This document shows positions 51,556 to 63,388 of a stretch of DNA of 64,000 nt, in pieces (the first letter of the stretch is position 1; each line of letters begins with the position of its first letter). The position numbers and the translations under genes are program-made. The DNA is from Odiellus spinosus (lineage: Eukaryota; Arthropoda; Arachnida; Opiliones; Phalangiidae), in contig OY987227.1 of assembly GCA_963920705.1 (NCBI GenBank), positions 22,469,434 through 22,533,433 on the forward strand. Direction: 5' to 3'. The notes below the pieces were generated by a model. The model was not told where the DNA came from and did no database searches. It worked only from the letters and a program-made list of their open reading frames with translations.

Positions 51556-54376
51556 TGTTTTTACTTTTAGGCTTCGGTGGTATGTTAATTTTCAAGTCTC
51601 GCGATGTTTAAGGTCACGCGTCTATTGAAAGCGATTCGCAAAGCGCGTGATTTTACTAGGAAAAGGTCAATTATATTCACGTGCTTCTTAAGCCTTTTTT
51701 TAACCAAGATTTTTTTTGCCAAAAAGTAACTTTTTCGTCTTGGTTATCACGAAAAGGTTACTTCTTTGCCCAAATAAATCTTGTTTGAAAACGGGCCTTT
51801 ACTTCCCTCGCGACATGGCCAACTTAGATCAGCTCCTCAGTCGCCTGTATGACAGATGAGCTAATCTAAGTGGGCCACGCTCTTTTAAACCCGTTTTCAA
51901 TCAAGAATTTTTTGTCCAAAAAAGGATATTTTTCATCGTAACAATAGAAATTTCATTCTCTGTATCTAATATCCGAATTATTCTTCCATTAAAATCCCTT
52001 TCAAGGTTTTCTTGTAGGAGTAATTATACCTCTGCAATGTCCAAAGAAAGCTATATATACTAAACACTCGATGCTTTGAAAAGAAATGTTCTGTGAACTG
52101 GTTTATATCTTTATACGTTTTGAAACGTGTCTGTATTCCATTTTGTTTTTATTTGAATTCGGTGAGAGCATCACTTTAACTTTGGTTAGTAACTGAAGAA
52201 TCTGATTGCCATTATTTTACTCTGCCAATTTATAAATGATCTAACCTAAATTTGGATCATTTTGAAAGAATACGCCCCTTTATATAAACTCTTGTTCAAG
52301 AATAATTTGCAATGAATGTATTTATAAGTGGATTAATATATAATGTTAAATCGGACCGTAAGAATTATAATTTTAGTGTTTGAAAAATGTTCTTCGACAG
52401 GAGTGTATATACCCTATAATACTCGTGTTTTTTTTTATCCAAACAATGTTTCGTAACTAGAATATCATATTTTCCAATCTGAGTTTCAAGAACGTACTCT
52501 CCGATATATCTTGACTTCTTACAAATAGGGTGAAATAACTTCGTACTCGCTGCAAACCCGAGTTGTTTGAAATTGACACGATAAACGATTGTAGAGTGCA
52601 GCGAGTAGTCTTGATAATAAAATGTTATTCGTATTAATCTCCACTAAGCTACTATGAAATAAATATATCTATTATATTCTTTGGCAACCGAATAATTTAG
52701 CAAATCTTTTACTGAACCTAAAAAAAATATAGATAAACGTTTGAAAAATACTTTTAGGTGTGCATAGGTGTCTTTTCAATCCCCCCTCTTTTTCAACTGT
52801 CACATTCCAACGCTATCAATTCGTGATTTGAACGAAGCCCGAACTCTTATCAATATATTATAGATATACCTTTATTTTTTTATTTTTGAGAGAATTCTGG
52901 ATTGAAAACTTTAATAGGGGTTTCTAAAAGCTGGTTTCTTATACGTAAGAGCTGTTACCGAACTCTTATTTCAACGTATTCATAAACAAGAAGGTTAAAT
53001 TTCCAATATCAACAGTGATGCTTCGCGCTAATACGAGTTGAAAATATTTTTCGCAAAATACAATTTAAAACGGTGTCGGGTTCGCGACGTCATTAGAAGG
53101 CTACCGAACTAATTTCGAAAAAAATATTCTGCGAAATAGCTTCAAAACCGGAAGATTTGACTAGGTTTGAAAAATTAATTATATGTTGTAATATATTCTA
53201 TTCTGTCTGTTTTGTAGCAAGAATGAATTAGTTTCTTAAGAGCCTTAATCGTCCTCGATTAGCCGTTTTTACGGCGTCTAATTTATTGGCCCGCCTCACC
53301 TAGTCCAATTTATATCAGTTATTAAATTCGTTGATATAAACGTCTGACAATAAATTAGCAGACACCGTTTTACGATTAATTATGATAGTAATGCTATACC
53401 TCTCAAGGTTTGGGGGGGGGGGGGGGGGTTGAATTTATTCTTGCTATTTACTAGTAAACTAATGTTTCTTCTATGGAGTGGTTGTAATTAAATCTCCTAC
53501 GGGTAACGGATACTTAAACTATAATTTAATCACACGATCAAACGTTGTAGAAAAATAGTTCGTTTGTTCGAATTATAATTTGTCGATAATTGAAACTTGT
53601 AGACCTGTGAGTCGGACAACTATTACTACTACAAAATTTAACAAATCAATAGCCACCCCCGTAAATGTCTCAAAAACCTTTAGGGAATATAAATGAATGG
53701 CTGCGCTTTACTCCGACTCTATTTGCTCTTATATACAAATAACATTAGGTGCCATGATGGCTTTCCGTAGATGCAAGAATTTTATTCACCCAAGATTTTA
53801 TTCGGCGTTACTTTAGGGTATAGATGTTCAAGGAAAGTTTGCAAAAATGGAGAAATCCGAAGCGGATCCGTACACATATCATAAATCCCTATAGGCTAAA
53901 AAGTAGTTTTGCAAACCCTTTTTTATTTTAGTTATTCTTTTCAAACCGGTTCTTATTCGAGGTTGGAGAAGCACCCCTCCCGCTGGGTCTTATTATGTAA
54001 GAGAAAAAAAAATTCAACTTACCTACCTCCAGGAACGAGTAATTATCCCGAAAAAAAAGTTTCTATAAAGCTATCTATTTCGAGAGAAAGAGTGTTTGAT
54101 ACCGAGGAAATTTACTTTAATAGGAAAGAAAACGCACGGTTGGGTTTCTAAGAGCATGCTGAAGCGTGATTTGAGTTTGTGAATCGTTGCTAAACTTTAA
54201 TTGAACAAATCTTGTCACGTGACAGGTGAATTGTAGATGGTAACTATCTACACTTATCAGCATTCTTTGTTCAATTTCACAAACTCTATAGTAAAAAGAA
54301 ATTTCATCGTGGCTGGTAATAGACATATCTCGAAGAGCTTATAAGTTTTTAATAATTGCTTATCTTGTCTAAAATC
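51556..54376. other. Intergenic upstream of DCST1
   Basis: No gene recognised. It contains a foldback (51700-51915), 17 G at 53412-53428 and otherwise unremarkable AT-rich sequence. The 13 G at 51284-51296 lie just to the left, inside DCST1 intron 1. Confidence 0.45.
51700..51915. repeat. Foldback element
   Basis: ATCTTGTTTGAAAACGGGCC pairs with GGGCCAC...CCCGTTTTCAATCAAGAA, and CTTAGATCAGCTCCTCAG pairs with GATGAGCTAATCTAAG near the centre. Confidence 0.6.
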
Positions 54377-55025
54377 GGCTTTAAAATAGAAGCCGATGAA
54401 ACCCTCCTTTGAAGTCTATTACTCCCTGGTCTTGTCTACCCCTCTCTGTATGGGTAATTCTCAAAAGGCGCGATTCGTACGCCTCCTAACGGTAGATGTT
54501 TTCGGAGCGGGAGTTCGTCGAGCGAATATCTCTAGCAGCCTTGGAGCAAGAAGGATCAGATAAGGAGAGGAAAAGTGGGAACGGCGTGGCTCCTACTGCG
54601 TCGGCCTAAACTCCCACTCTGGGAGAACGGGGGACAGACGGGGGTAGAGATGCTTCGTGGTAAATTGTTGTCACGTGGGTAAAACGAATCCTTTATGAGA
54701 CGCGCTAGCTAGCGACCACGTGACAACAGTTTACCTCGAGAATTTCCTATCCCCCCTTTCCACCCGAGTGGGAGGTTGGCTCTTCTCTCTCTAACTCAAC
54801 GCAGCCCCACTTTTCCTCTCCTTATCTGATCCTTCTTGCTTGGAGTTCGTCCAAAAACGTCGTCGTTTGTGGAGAGAGAATTTCCAATTTTCCGTAGACA
54901 GGGGGGATGAAGTAGGACCCCTTCTAATTCGTAAAATCGTGAATTTTACCCATACAGAGAGGAGCGCTATATGGAACATTGGAGTAGTAGACTTCAAAGG
55001 AGGGTTTCATCGGCTTCTGTTTAAA
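54377..55025. repeat. Foldback element interrupted by a MITE
   Basis: The left arm GAAGCCGATGAAACCCTCC...GAAGTCTA is complemented by TAGACTTCAAAGGAGGG...CATCGGCTTC at the right, and ACCCCTCTCTGTATGGGTAA by ACCCATACAGAGAGG. A 292-bp MITE is inserted at the middle (54547-54838). Confidence 0.8.
54547..54838. mobile_element. MITE with 7-bp target duplication, copy 1
   Basis: Terminal inverted repeats begin CAAGAAGGATCAGATAAGG. It is flanked by CTTGGAG on both sides (54540-54546, 54839-54845). Internal palindromes include GTTGTCACGTGGG paired with CCACGTGACAAC. Copy 2 at 63106-63388 differs by two substitutions and one 9-bp indel. Confidence 0.9.
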
Positions 55026-55691
55026 CCAATAGACAACTTAAACGAAAGCCGCTAGTGCCATGGGAAATTCAATAGGACTCGAGCTTAGTTTTCATAAGCG
55101 ACTCAACGTTTATTAATAAACCATTTTTTTTCAGTAACCATTACTCATACCAAAATGCAGCCTTGGTTTAGAGCAAGAATTTCCATAGAGAAATGAATTT
55201 TTCCGTGTTAAATTTGACTGTAAGTGAGGATGTGTTCTAAATATAGTTTAACGTAACTCAAAACCCATGCAGTTTTGATCTCCTGATTATTTTAACTCGA
55301 GATTTTTTGATAATGAGCCTGTTAATTAGGGGTTTGACATTTCCACCGAAAAAAACGAGGAGGAAACTTGGGTTATTTCGAAATTAAGATGGTGGGCAGA
55401 TTACAAGAAAATTATAATTACTATATTAAGGTATCGTGTTCCGACTTCATCGACGAATCTAAATAGCAAAGGGACTAGAATTTTAATTATAAATTAGTAT
55501 GACGTACAATCTTATAGAATTATACCTTATATACTATTTAATTTATTCAAAACGGGATTTTACTATGGAGGAATTTATTTTGTATAAGAGGCGCCAGTGA
55601 AAAGGTTATATCTTTATGAAGGGTTGCACAATCGCCATGTTTATTAGGGGAATATTTGGTTTCGAACATTTACGTTAAAGTTTACATAACG

Positions 55692-56393
55692 TTTAAACTG
55701 GTTAAAATCGCGATTAAACTTGGTTAAAATCGCGATTAAACTTGGTTAAAATCGCGATTAAACTTGGTTAAAATCGCGATTAAACTGGGTTAAAATCGCG
55801 ATTAAACTGGGTTAAAATCGCGATTAAACTGGGTTAAAATCGCGATTAAACTGGGTTAAAATCGCGATTAAACTGGGTTAAAATCGCGATTAAACTGGGT
55901 TAAAATCGCGATTAAACTGGGTTAAAATCGCGATTAAACTGGGTTAAAATCGCGATTAAACTGGGTTAAAATCGCGATTAAACTGGGTTAAAATCGCGAT
56001 TAAACTGGGTTAAAATCGCGATTAAACTGGGTTAAAATAGCGATTAAACTTGGTTAAAATCGCGATTAAACTTGGTTAAAATCGCGATTAAACTTGGTTA
56101 AAATCGCGATTAAACTTGGTTAAAATCGCGATTAAACTTGGTTAAAATCGCGATTAAACTTGGTTAAAATCGCGATTAAACTTGGTTAAAATCGCGATTA
56201 AACTTGGTTAAAATCGCGATTAAACTTGGTTAAAATCGCGATTAAACTTGGTTAAAATCGCGATTAAACTTGGTTAAAATCGCGATTAAACTTGGTTAAA
56301 ATCGCGATTAAACTTGGTTAAAATCGCGATTAAACTTGGTTAAAATCGCGATTAAACTTGGTTAAAATCGCGATTAAACTTGGTTAAAATCGC
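55692..56393. repeat. 22-bp satellite, ~32 copies, ATCGCGAT core
   Basis: GGTTAAAATCGCGATTAAAC plus TT or TG is repeated about 32 times head to tail with almost no other variation (one AATAGCG variant near 56038). The TT and TG forms lie in blocks: TT, then about 12 TG, then about 15 TT. The monomer is nearly self-complementary around ATCGCGAT. Confidence 0.97.
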
Positions 56394-56420
56394 ACAAAGG
56401 AAGTCGATATCGAAATTCCC

Positions 56421-56447
<27 letters not shown>
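56421..56447 (+). repeat. Poly(A) run of 27
   Basis: Follows the 22-bp satellite by 27 bp. Confidence 0.95.
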
Positions 56448-56451
<4 letters not shown>

Positions 56452-57159
56452 TATTCCTCCTCTGTAATGTCTAAAATAGAAGATCTATTGATATAGTCAA
56501 AATTTGTGTACAGATGTTCAAACTCATTATTACCACTAGCTCGCCTGTTTTGATTTTTTGGAAGAGCGACTTTTCTTTTGGGTCAGAAAGTCAAATTTGA
56601 ATATTTGGAAGATAAAGCGTACATAATTTATAATTATATGCGTAGTCGTACACGTTATGTATCTCTTCGAAAGAACCCCCGGCTACTTTTGGCAGATTTC
56701 TGTTTTCCCCTCCTTATTCGTTCCCAGTTTCGTAAATATTCCCATTGGTTATCTAATCTTAACCCCTTTAAAAGAGAAAGCCTATAGCTAACTTATACGA
56801 AAGGGACAGAGAAAGAGAAAAAGAGCCTGAAACGTTAATGAAAAAATTGTACGACGGACGAAGAGCAAGTTTTTCTTTAGGTGCCTAAAGCATTTTTTTT
56901 TTTTTACTTTTTTTTAATTTTTTTTGCAATTTTATTATCGGTACGCGGAAACTTTAAGGATTTAATGAACAAGTTGGGAAACCAAAATATAACCTCCCCG
57001 AGCCCGACGTTAAAGTAATCTAACCTAACCCTACCTAAAATAAAAGATGAAAATAAATGTAGAGTATTGGATGAATAGAGGAACCAGCGTGCATTCCAAT
57101 TATTATTCTCTATTTTACGGAATATAAGTATTTTCCCTTAACCTCAAGGATACAGAGAA

Positions 57160-57300
57160 TGCAAAAGTGTGTCATGCGTTACCCATAATTACATGCGACA
57201 GGTCGTAGACTCTTTAATATACACACCAATTGAAATGTCCTGCGTTACGCATAATTATATGCGGCATGGCGTAGATTACTTAATAGACACACCAAATGAA
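57160..57300 (+). repeat. Two tandem ~70-bp units
   Basis: (A/C)TGCGTTAC(C/G)CATAATTA(C/T)ATGCG is followed by CGTAGA(C/T)T...ACACACCAA(T/A)TGAAAT in each unit. Confidence 0.75.
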
Positions 57301-60300
57301 ATTTATTTTCTAAATAAATATGTAAAATACATTTTCTTATAATATAAATTATCATTAGAGCATAGGCGGTACTGTGTGATTATCTTTGAGATAATCCACT
57401 GATTTGATAAAGACGAAGGATTTAGTCTGGGATGGCAATGAAGACAAGGAATTAAAACGACGAAGATTTTGTAGCAAGTTCCTCTTAGACAAACCAAGAA
57501 ATATTGTAGACTGAATGTTCCATTTACAACCCATTTTCGGTAGATGATCGACAATTACTTCCGGTACAGTTTTCGTCTAAAATTCTTGTTTTGACGTGCT
57601 AATAGAGGACCATTACTGATATATTCATCATGCAAGTGATCCCAGTCATTGGAAGAATCCAAGGATTGAGCTGGTTGAGAGGTTATTTTCCAAACCGGTT
57701 ACAAGACGTTAGCTTCCACTCCTATGATAAAAAAATATCTTAAAAGACTGAAAGTAGACTAATTTCCACACCGTTAGAATAGCTCCTTTTATGTTTACAA
57801 TTACGAGGCCGTATGAAGAACTGCCGAGCTTTTACTGACTGTAGATTTCTCATATGTCGAGTCCGAAAACACTAACTGCTTGCACGTTTCAATTCTTCGT
57901 AGCCGGGCCGTCTCTTTCTTGTGATAAATGAAAGCCGTGTCGCTGCTCTGTTGATTTCAAATGGTGATAACATTCTACGCTGGTTGATTATCTCCCTTAA
58001 GTCATTATAGCTCTCTTTCGTCTGGTCTGGCCTCGTCTCCTCTCGTCTCGAAGATCACTGTACACGGCTTATTTCGATTATGAAAAAAATCGGAAATGTT
58101 TCTTGGTTTTATAGTGGAGAAAATCAGAATTAAGACAACTGAAATTAGCAATCTTTGGTAATATGTAAAATAGCCCTTACACGAACAATTTAAGTAAAGC
58201 AAATTATCAAATAAACGCCAAATAAGTCAATTAATTAAAATTAAAATATTAATCTTACCACTACCAAATAGCGGGCAGAAAACACAGACATCAAGATAAC
58301 ATTAGCAAAATAAATTTTCAACACCGGTAATCCTGAGAACTAGATTCTACAAAATCTTCCTGAATAATAAATTTATTTTAATCTAAAAAATATAAAATCT
58401 TAAAAAAAAATATCTATACAAATAACATATTGATAAACCAATTAAAATTAGATGCGAAAAACATTTAATCTCGATATGAGATTAAATACACAAGGTCAAG
58501 GTTCTTCTTTTAAAACCATATCAGAATTTTGACGGTTGTAGAGTATTTGTAGACCAAGTAACGTGAAAAGGCAAAATGTTATATCAAATTGAACCTATAA
58601 ATGGCTTCAGTATACAACACAAGTTGTGAAACAAACGTTATTTTACGTGACTACACACTAGCTAAAACGTCACCGAAAATAAACGACAGTAGGCATTAAA
58701 AAGCATAGTTCTACTATACTTAATTGGGATAAACATTAATTTCATGTGGGGAAAAGTGTGAAACTAAAACTAGCAGTCATTAAGAGATCCAATCACGTGA
58801 TTCTTTTCCCCACTCGGTCTACATTTCACTATAGGGTGAACCATATCATATATACCAATTAAAACACAAGAAAATTCAATGTCAATCCGGTTTAAGAATG
58901 TTAGTCAACTGTAAATTGTGGTATAAATAACCTGGTTCGATCTGGCATGCGTACACGCAACAATTTCGCGTGAAATACATTTGGAAACGTGCGAGGCTTA
59001 TAAAATATTAATTTGAAAACCCGTGCTAGTTATTAAAACCAATTCTTAGGCCACTGTTCGAAAATTTGCCAGAAAATTACAGTATTTCCCCATACATTAA
59101 ACTGATTTTCCCAAGAATATCAGAATCGCTTTGATATTTTGCACGCGTAAAGTGGTTTCGGACTTGAAATTTAGTGGGCTACACATACTCGCGTGCTGAT
59201 GAACTCGATTTTACGCAAGTCACAAATACACATATGTTCCTTTGCTTAAATGACGTTATTATGCTTTAAAGGTGTGCAAAATTGAAGCTTAGCTTGTTTA
59301 CACGCACTTATTTACTTTAGACATTCGGAGAAATTGAAAAAAAAAAAATTAGAACTCTAACGTTTTGGCCATTTAGATCTACCAAACATACCAGCACGCG
59401 TTCTTCGTAAATCTATATCTTTACGCTAATGACGTGAATGCACCAATTAATATCCTTAAGAGAGCGCATTAGACGCGATAGATGCAAGGAAGTCGCCTAG
59501 ACATTAATGGCGTTTTGCGCGAGAAATTGCAAATATTAATGAAGAATTTACTTCAAATCCAGCGTTTCTTGTGAATTATACCCTTGCGTATACGCGGCAT
59601 TTTCGTGCGAAACAAATTCGCAAATATAGCAAACACGCGAGCAATTGAAAAAATGAAATTGAAAGCAGGTGCTAGAAACTTGTTCTTATAACAAAGTCCC
59701 AATACATTGTTTCCAGCTTCGCTAGGAAGTAAGTTTATCCCGGTACATAAAGCTAATTCTCTCAATATTCAGCCGAAAAGAAAAAAATAATACTAGAAGT
59801 CTGTTGCAGACTTCCAGTCCCTGTACTCGGCCGGTTATTCTATTAAATACAAGTTTGTGGCAGGTTATTCAACATGTAGACCTCAATTATCATGTCTCCT
59901 ATCCTACGTGGTAATAGTTGGTTTGTAATTCAATGGCGAATTATTAAAGATTGGGTTTAAAGCACATTCCAGTCACGGAACTCAAGTACATGAAAATCAA
60001 AGTAGGTAATGGAGAAGTTTAAGTTAGATATACGGGTACATTCGCTCCAAAAGTCAAGTGCAAATCACCCAAATTTACGCAGGCCTTAAGGTTATGTACA
60101 AGTACGAAGCCCAAACACACGTGTATTAGCTCTCCTCGACACCGAGGTAAAGGAGGTATCACTCCACGGAGAGAAACGCCAGTCGAAGCAGCTAAGAGCC
60201 GCTGTCGAATTACCATCACACTAGTGAATTGGTACGGCGAGCGAAAAGGTAACCAGCTCTTCGATCCCAGCTTTTTCTCTGACGGCCGAAATAGTATTTC

Positions 60301-60861
60301 ACGCTTTTATATATGCGATAAACAAAATAAAAAAAAACACCTACACATTTTAATAACTGAGGCTAAGCTAAAAAATTAAATCAATCAATTAAAATAGATA
60401 AAAAACAAGACTACTTCCATATGCGTAGAAGTTGAACTGTATTAGTTTTCCAATCCACCCTGAGTTTGCAGCAAGCCTAAGCCTACAATACCTTTATACC
60501 TATGTTTTTGGACTAAATGGTACATGGAAAATAGCTTAACGCGTGCTGCCAACTCGAGCTGGTATTGAACACACAAATTTCACAAAATTCTTAGACAATT
60601 TCTTAAATATCTTCTAAAATAACATTTAATTTTAATTTAATTTTCAGCGAAATTATTAATTAGACTAAGTTAAGTAATTTAAGAAATTTTAATTATAGTT
60701 TAAATGAGCATTTCGTTTCAATTCACTGAAAGATACCACGCCATAAGGCTACAACGCGTTAGTGTAAAAAAAGTGGTATATAAGGCGATCGAAAAACATT
60801 ATTAGGTATCTGTAACTTAAAGCTGTGAAGAAAGGGGAACCCACCCCCTGTTCAATGTCTG
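57301..60861. other. Intergenic, nothing recognised
   Basis: Short frames only, none with family resemblance. 57,830-58,070 and 60,010-60,300 are less AT-rich and could be promoter or untranslated sequence of genes outside the window. Confidence 0.4.
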
Positions 60862-61162
60862 GAGGTAGTTATTACACCAGGCGCTCAGTGTAGCTACGAA
60901 CGAAAATCTGACCCGTAGAGGGGGCGAGTTGATGGTTGATGTGGACCATATTAGTGAGGGACGCCTCGCTAATATGGCCCGCTGAGATCGGAAACTGAAG
61001 GTTGGACCTTGGTGCGTTTGGATGGTCGGAGGTGATTATAACAGTGGGAGACGTCCCATTGTGTATAATCGCCTTCAACTGCCCAGCATCGAGGTTTGAT
61101 GTGGATGGTGGAAGGCGATAATATGCAATGGGAGACGTCCACGGTTGCATAAAATCGCACGA
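60862..61162. other. Series of hairpins with GACG loops
   Basis: Three hairpins carry an identical GACG loop: 60946-60977 (14-bp stem CCATATTAGTGAGG, one G-U), 61034-61070 (16 bp with one bulge, ATTATAACAGTGGGA) and 61115-61158 (imperfect, GCGAT...TGCAATGGGA). Loop spacing is 90 and 84 bp, and the linkers share GATGGTGG-like words. A fourth possible hairpin (about 60864-60896) pairs GTAG/TACAC with GTGTA/CTAC around a different loop. This is either a tandem-derived structured region of a transposable element or a structured RNA. Confidence 0.6.
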
Positions 61163-61326
61163 CACCTGAAGCTTATCCATGTGGCAGCCTGATTATAGGA
61201 ATTCCCGTTGAACGGAATTGAACGATAAAATGGCATGTTTACGTCTTGAGTCCCAAGATTTTTGCTCTACGTGCTAGGTCACGTGATATCCGGTTACACA
61301 GGATATCCGCTTACACCGGAAGTGAC

Positions 61327-61381
61327 AGACACACAGACACACAGACACACAGACACACAGACACACAGACACACAGACACG
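61327..61381 (+). repeat. (ACACACAG)n microsatellite
   Basis: About 6.5 perfect copies of an 8-bp unit. Confidence 0.95.
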
Positions 61382-61392
61382 ACGAACGTAAA

Positions 61393-61424
61393 ACCTCCCC
61401 GTGAACAAGTTCACTCGGGGAGGT
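61393..61424. repeat. Strong GC hairpin
   Basis: ACCTCCCCGTGAAC pairs with GTTCAC...CGGGGAGGT with a two-base bulge and a tiny AA loop. Placed after a CACGTGATATCCGG stretch and a microsatellite, it looks like the terminal region of a mobile element. Confidence 0.6.
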
Positions 61425-61470
61425 AAAAACACGCTCTCTCTTTGCTTAGGTCAAGTTCTTAAAGCCCCCT

Positions 61471-61486
61471 CCCCCCCCCCCCCCCC
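61471..61486 (+). repeat. Poly(C) run of 16
   Basis: Preceded by CCCCCT. One of several long G/C homopolymers in the repeat-rich regions. Confidence 0.95.
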
Positions 61487-61790
61487 TTCGCCCGAAAAAC
61501 TAAAATATTTGGACGAGATAAGGATTCCTTAAAGTGAAGGTGAAAGATAAATAGGATGTTAAATTGGTTTTTATTTATTTTAGAAAAACTAAGATTTGAC
61601 TAGTGCTTGTTACCGATAGTCAGATAAGAGTTCCGATATCTGAACTGACGCAATATTTCAGATAACTGATATCTGACCGTTATTCGAAAATAACATATCA
61701 AACATTAATAATACCATTTTTTTATATTCGTATTTTCCCTTCAACCCAATTAAAATTTTGATTTGATAGAGGTACTATCCCTTTAAAGGG

Positions 61791-62604
61791 AAACTTGGGA
61801 GCTAAAAATGGAACAGCTTTTGAATTTATTTTCGGAAACACCATGCCAAAAAACCTATTCCAGGGTTGCCACAGGTCAGGGAAAACAGGGAAGAGTCAGT
61901 GAATTTGAAAATGAACGAAAAAAAGTCAGGGAAAAGTCGGGGAATTTAAAGATCTTTCGAGAAGCCAGGAAATTCCAATCAATATCCGCGGAAAAGATTT
62001 GAAGCTGACCCTGTCAGTTGTATAGATTAGAACAAAGATACGCGTACAATAGATTTGAAGAACGCAATTATATAAAAAATATAAGGTTAAAAATTGGGTT
62101 GTATTAGCTGAAACGGTCAGGGAAAATCGTTGGAAAAGGTCAGGGAAAAACCTGGAAAAGTCAGGGAATTTGAATCTGAAAAAAACTATGGCAACCCTGT
62201 ATTCGAGAAATTTTTCGGAATTTTTAGACACGTTTTTGGTGTTTAATTTCCAAAGTTTTGTAAAGTTTGAATAAAAGTAGATTTAAATTTGGGCCAATCA
62301 TATTATTTCAACCTTCAACAGCGCTTGTAACGTCCTAATATTAAAATAATAGGCCCTAGTTTGCGGCCAAGATCTTGGGCATCAAACGAAGGCCTATTCT
62401 CTTAATGTCAGCGCTGAATTAATATGATTGGCACGAATTTAAATTTACTTTCATTCAAACTTTACAAAACTTAAGAAATTTATTTAAACACCAAAAATGT
62501 GTCTAAAAATTGTGAAACAATTCTCGAATACGTTTTTTTTTCATGGTGATTCCAAAAATAAATTAAAAAAATATTTCATTTTTAGCTCCAAGTTTCCCTT
62601 TAAG
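61791..62604. repeat. Large foldback interrupted by a CAGGG-type element
   Basis: The left arm starts TTTAAAGGGAAACTTGGGAGC and the right arm ends GCTCCAAGTTTCCCTTTAA. The inner arms TTTTTAGACACGTTTTTGGTG and CACCAAAAATGTGTCTAAAAA, then GCCAATCATATT and AATATGATTGGC, continue the palindrome. The left arm is split by the element at 61861-62199. Confidence 0.82.
61861..62199. mobile_element. CAGGGTTGCCA-type MITE, copy 2
   Basis: Perfect 11-bp ends CAGGGTTGCCA/TGGCAACCCTG, flanked by TATTC on each side. The uninterrupted opposite arm of the host foldback reads TATTCGAGA (reverse complement), confirming the insertion point and a 5-bp duplication. The ends resemble hAT elements, but hAT normally duplicates 8 bp, so the superfamily is unsettled. 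Confidence 0.85.
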
Positions 62605-63105
62605 GAATCAATTGAAATTGAAGTGCCACACTCTCTTTTAAATTAAAGTCGGGTAACGCACGCTCGTTGATGTCTAGCTTTGAAATAGATTTTGTTGTCA
62701 ATCGAAGGAATCTGATTCTAATCCCCCTTTAATCTATCCCCCATTCCGATGAAAAAGCTCGGGGCTTATCCGTTTATTTTATTCGAATCCGCAGTTAAAG
62801 TTGATCGTTTTTTTTTGTCGGGAACTCGGGATGGTTATTTTTAAGGTCATTGCCGGTTATTGAATTTCATTTGAACTCGCGTAGGCGATGTTTATGTATC
62901 TAGTTTTTCGGGGAATAATTTTTTCAAGCTTTTGATTACGTATTGAACTATATCTTCTCAAATTATGTTCTGATAATATTCTAGCTCGTAGTTCTGTAAA
63001 TTACCCCAAAATCTGTGGTTTGTTTTGATAAGGTTTTTACGCATATTATTAGCAGTCCAAATCGATTAGAAATAACTTGTTATTAGAGCCTAGTATACGT
63101 TTAAC
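62605..63105. other. Intergenic, nothing recognised
   Basis: AT-rich with no frame of note. Confidence 0.5.
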
Positions 63106-63388
63106 CAAGAAGGATCAGATAAGGAGAGGAAAAGTGGGAACGGCGCCGCTCCTACTGCGTCGGCCTAAACTCCCACTCTGGGAGAACGGGGGACAGACGG
63201 GGGTAGAGATGCTTCGTGGTAAATTGTTGTCACGTGGGTAAAACGAATCCTTTATGAGACGCGCTAGCTAGCGACCACGTGACAACAGTTTACCTCGAGA
63301 ATTTCCTATCCACCCGAGTGGGAGGTTGGCTCTTCTCTCTCTAACTCAACGCAGCCCCACTTTTCCTCTCCTTATCTGATCCTTCTTG
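63106..63388. mobile_element. MITE with 7-bp target duplication, copy 2
   Basis: Same ends and interior as 54547-54838. Flanked by GTTTAAC at 63099-63105 and 63389-63395, a perfect 7-bp duplication. Confidence 0.92.

Noticed and set aside
55692-56393. CRISPR-like regular repeat
   Set aside because: Pure head-to-tail 22-bp tandem repeat without spacers, in a eukaryotic genome.
60872-61180. Minus-strand 102-codon open frame
   Set aside because: It runs through the three hairpins. Its translation shows no family resemblance, and the structure explains the sequence better.
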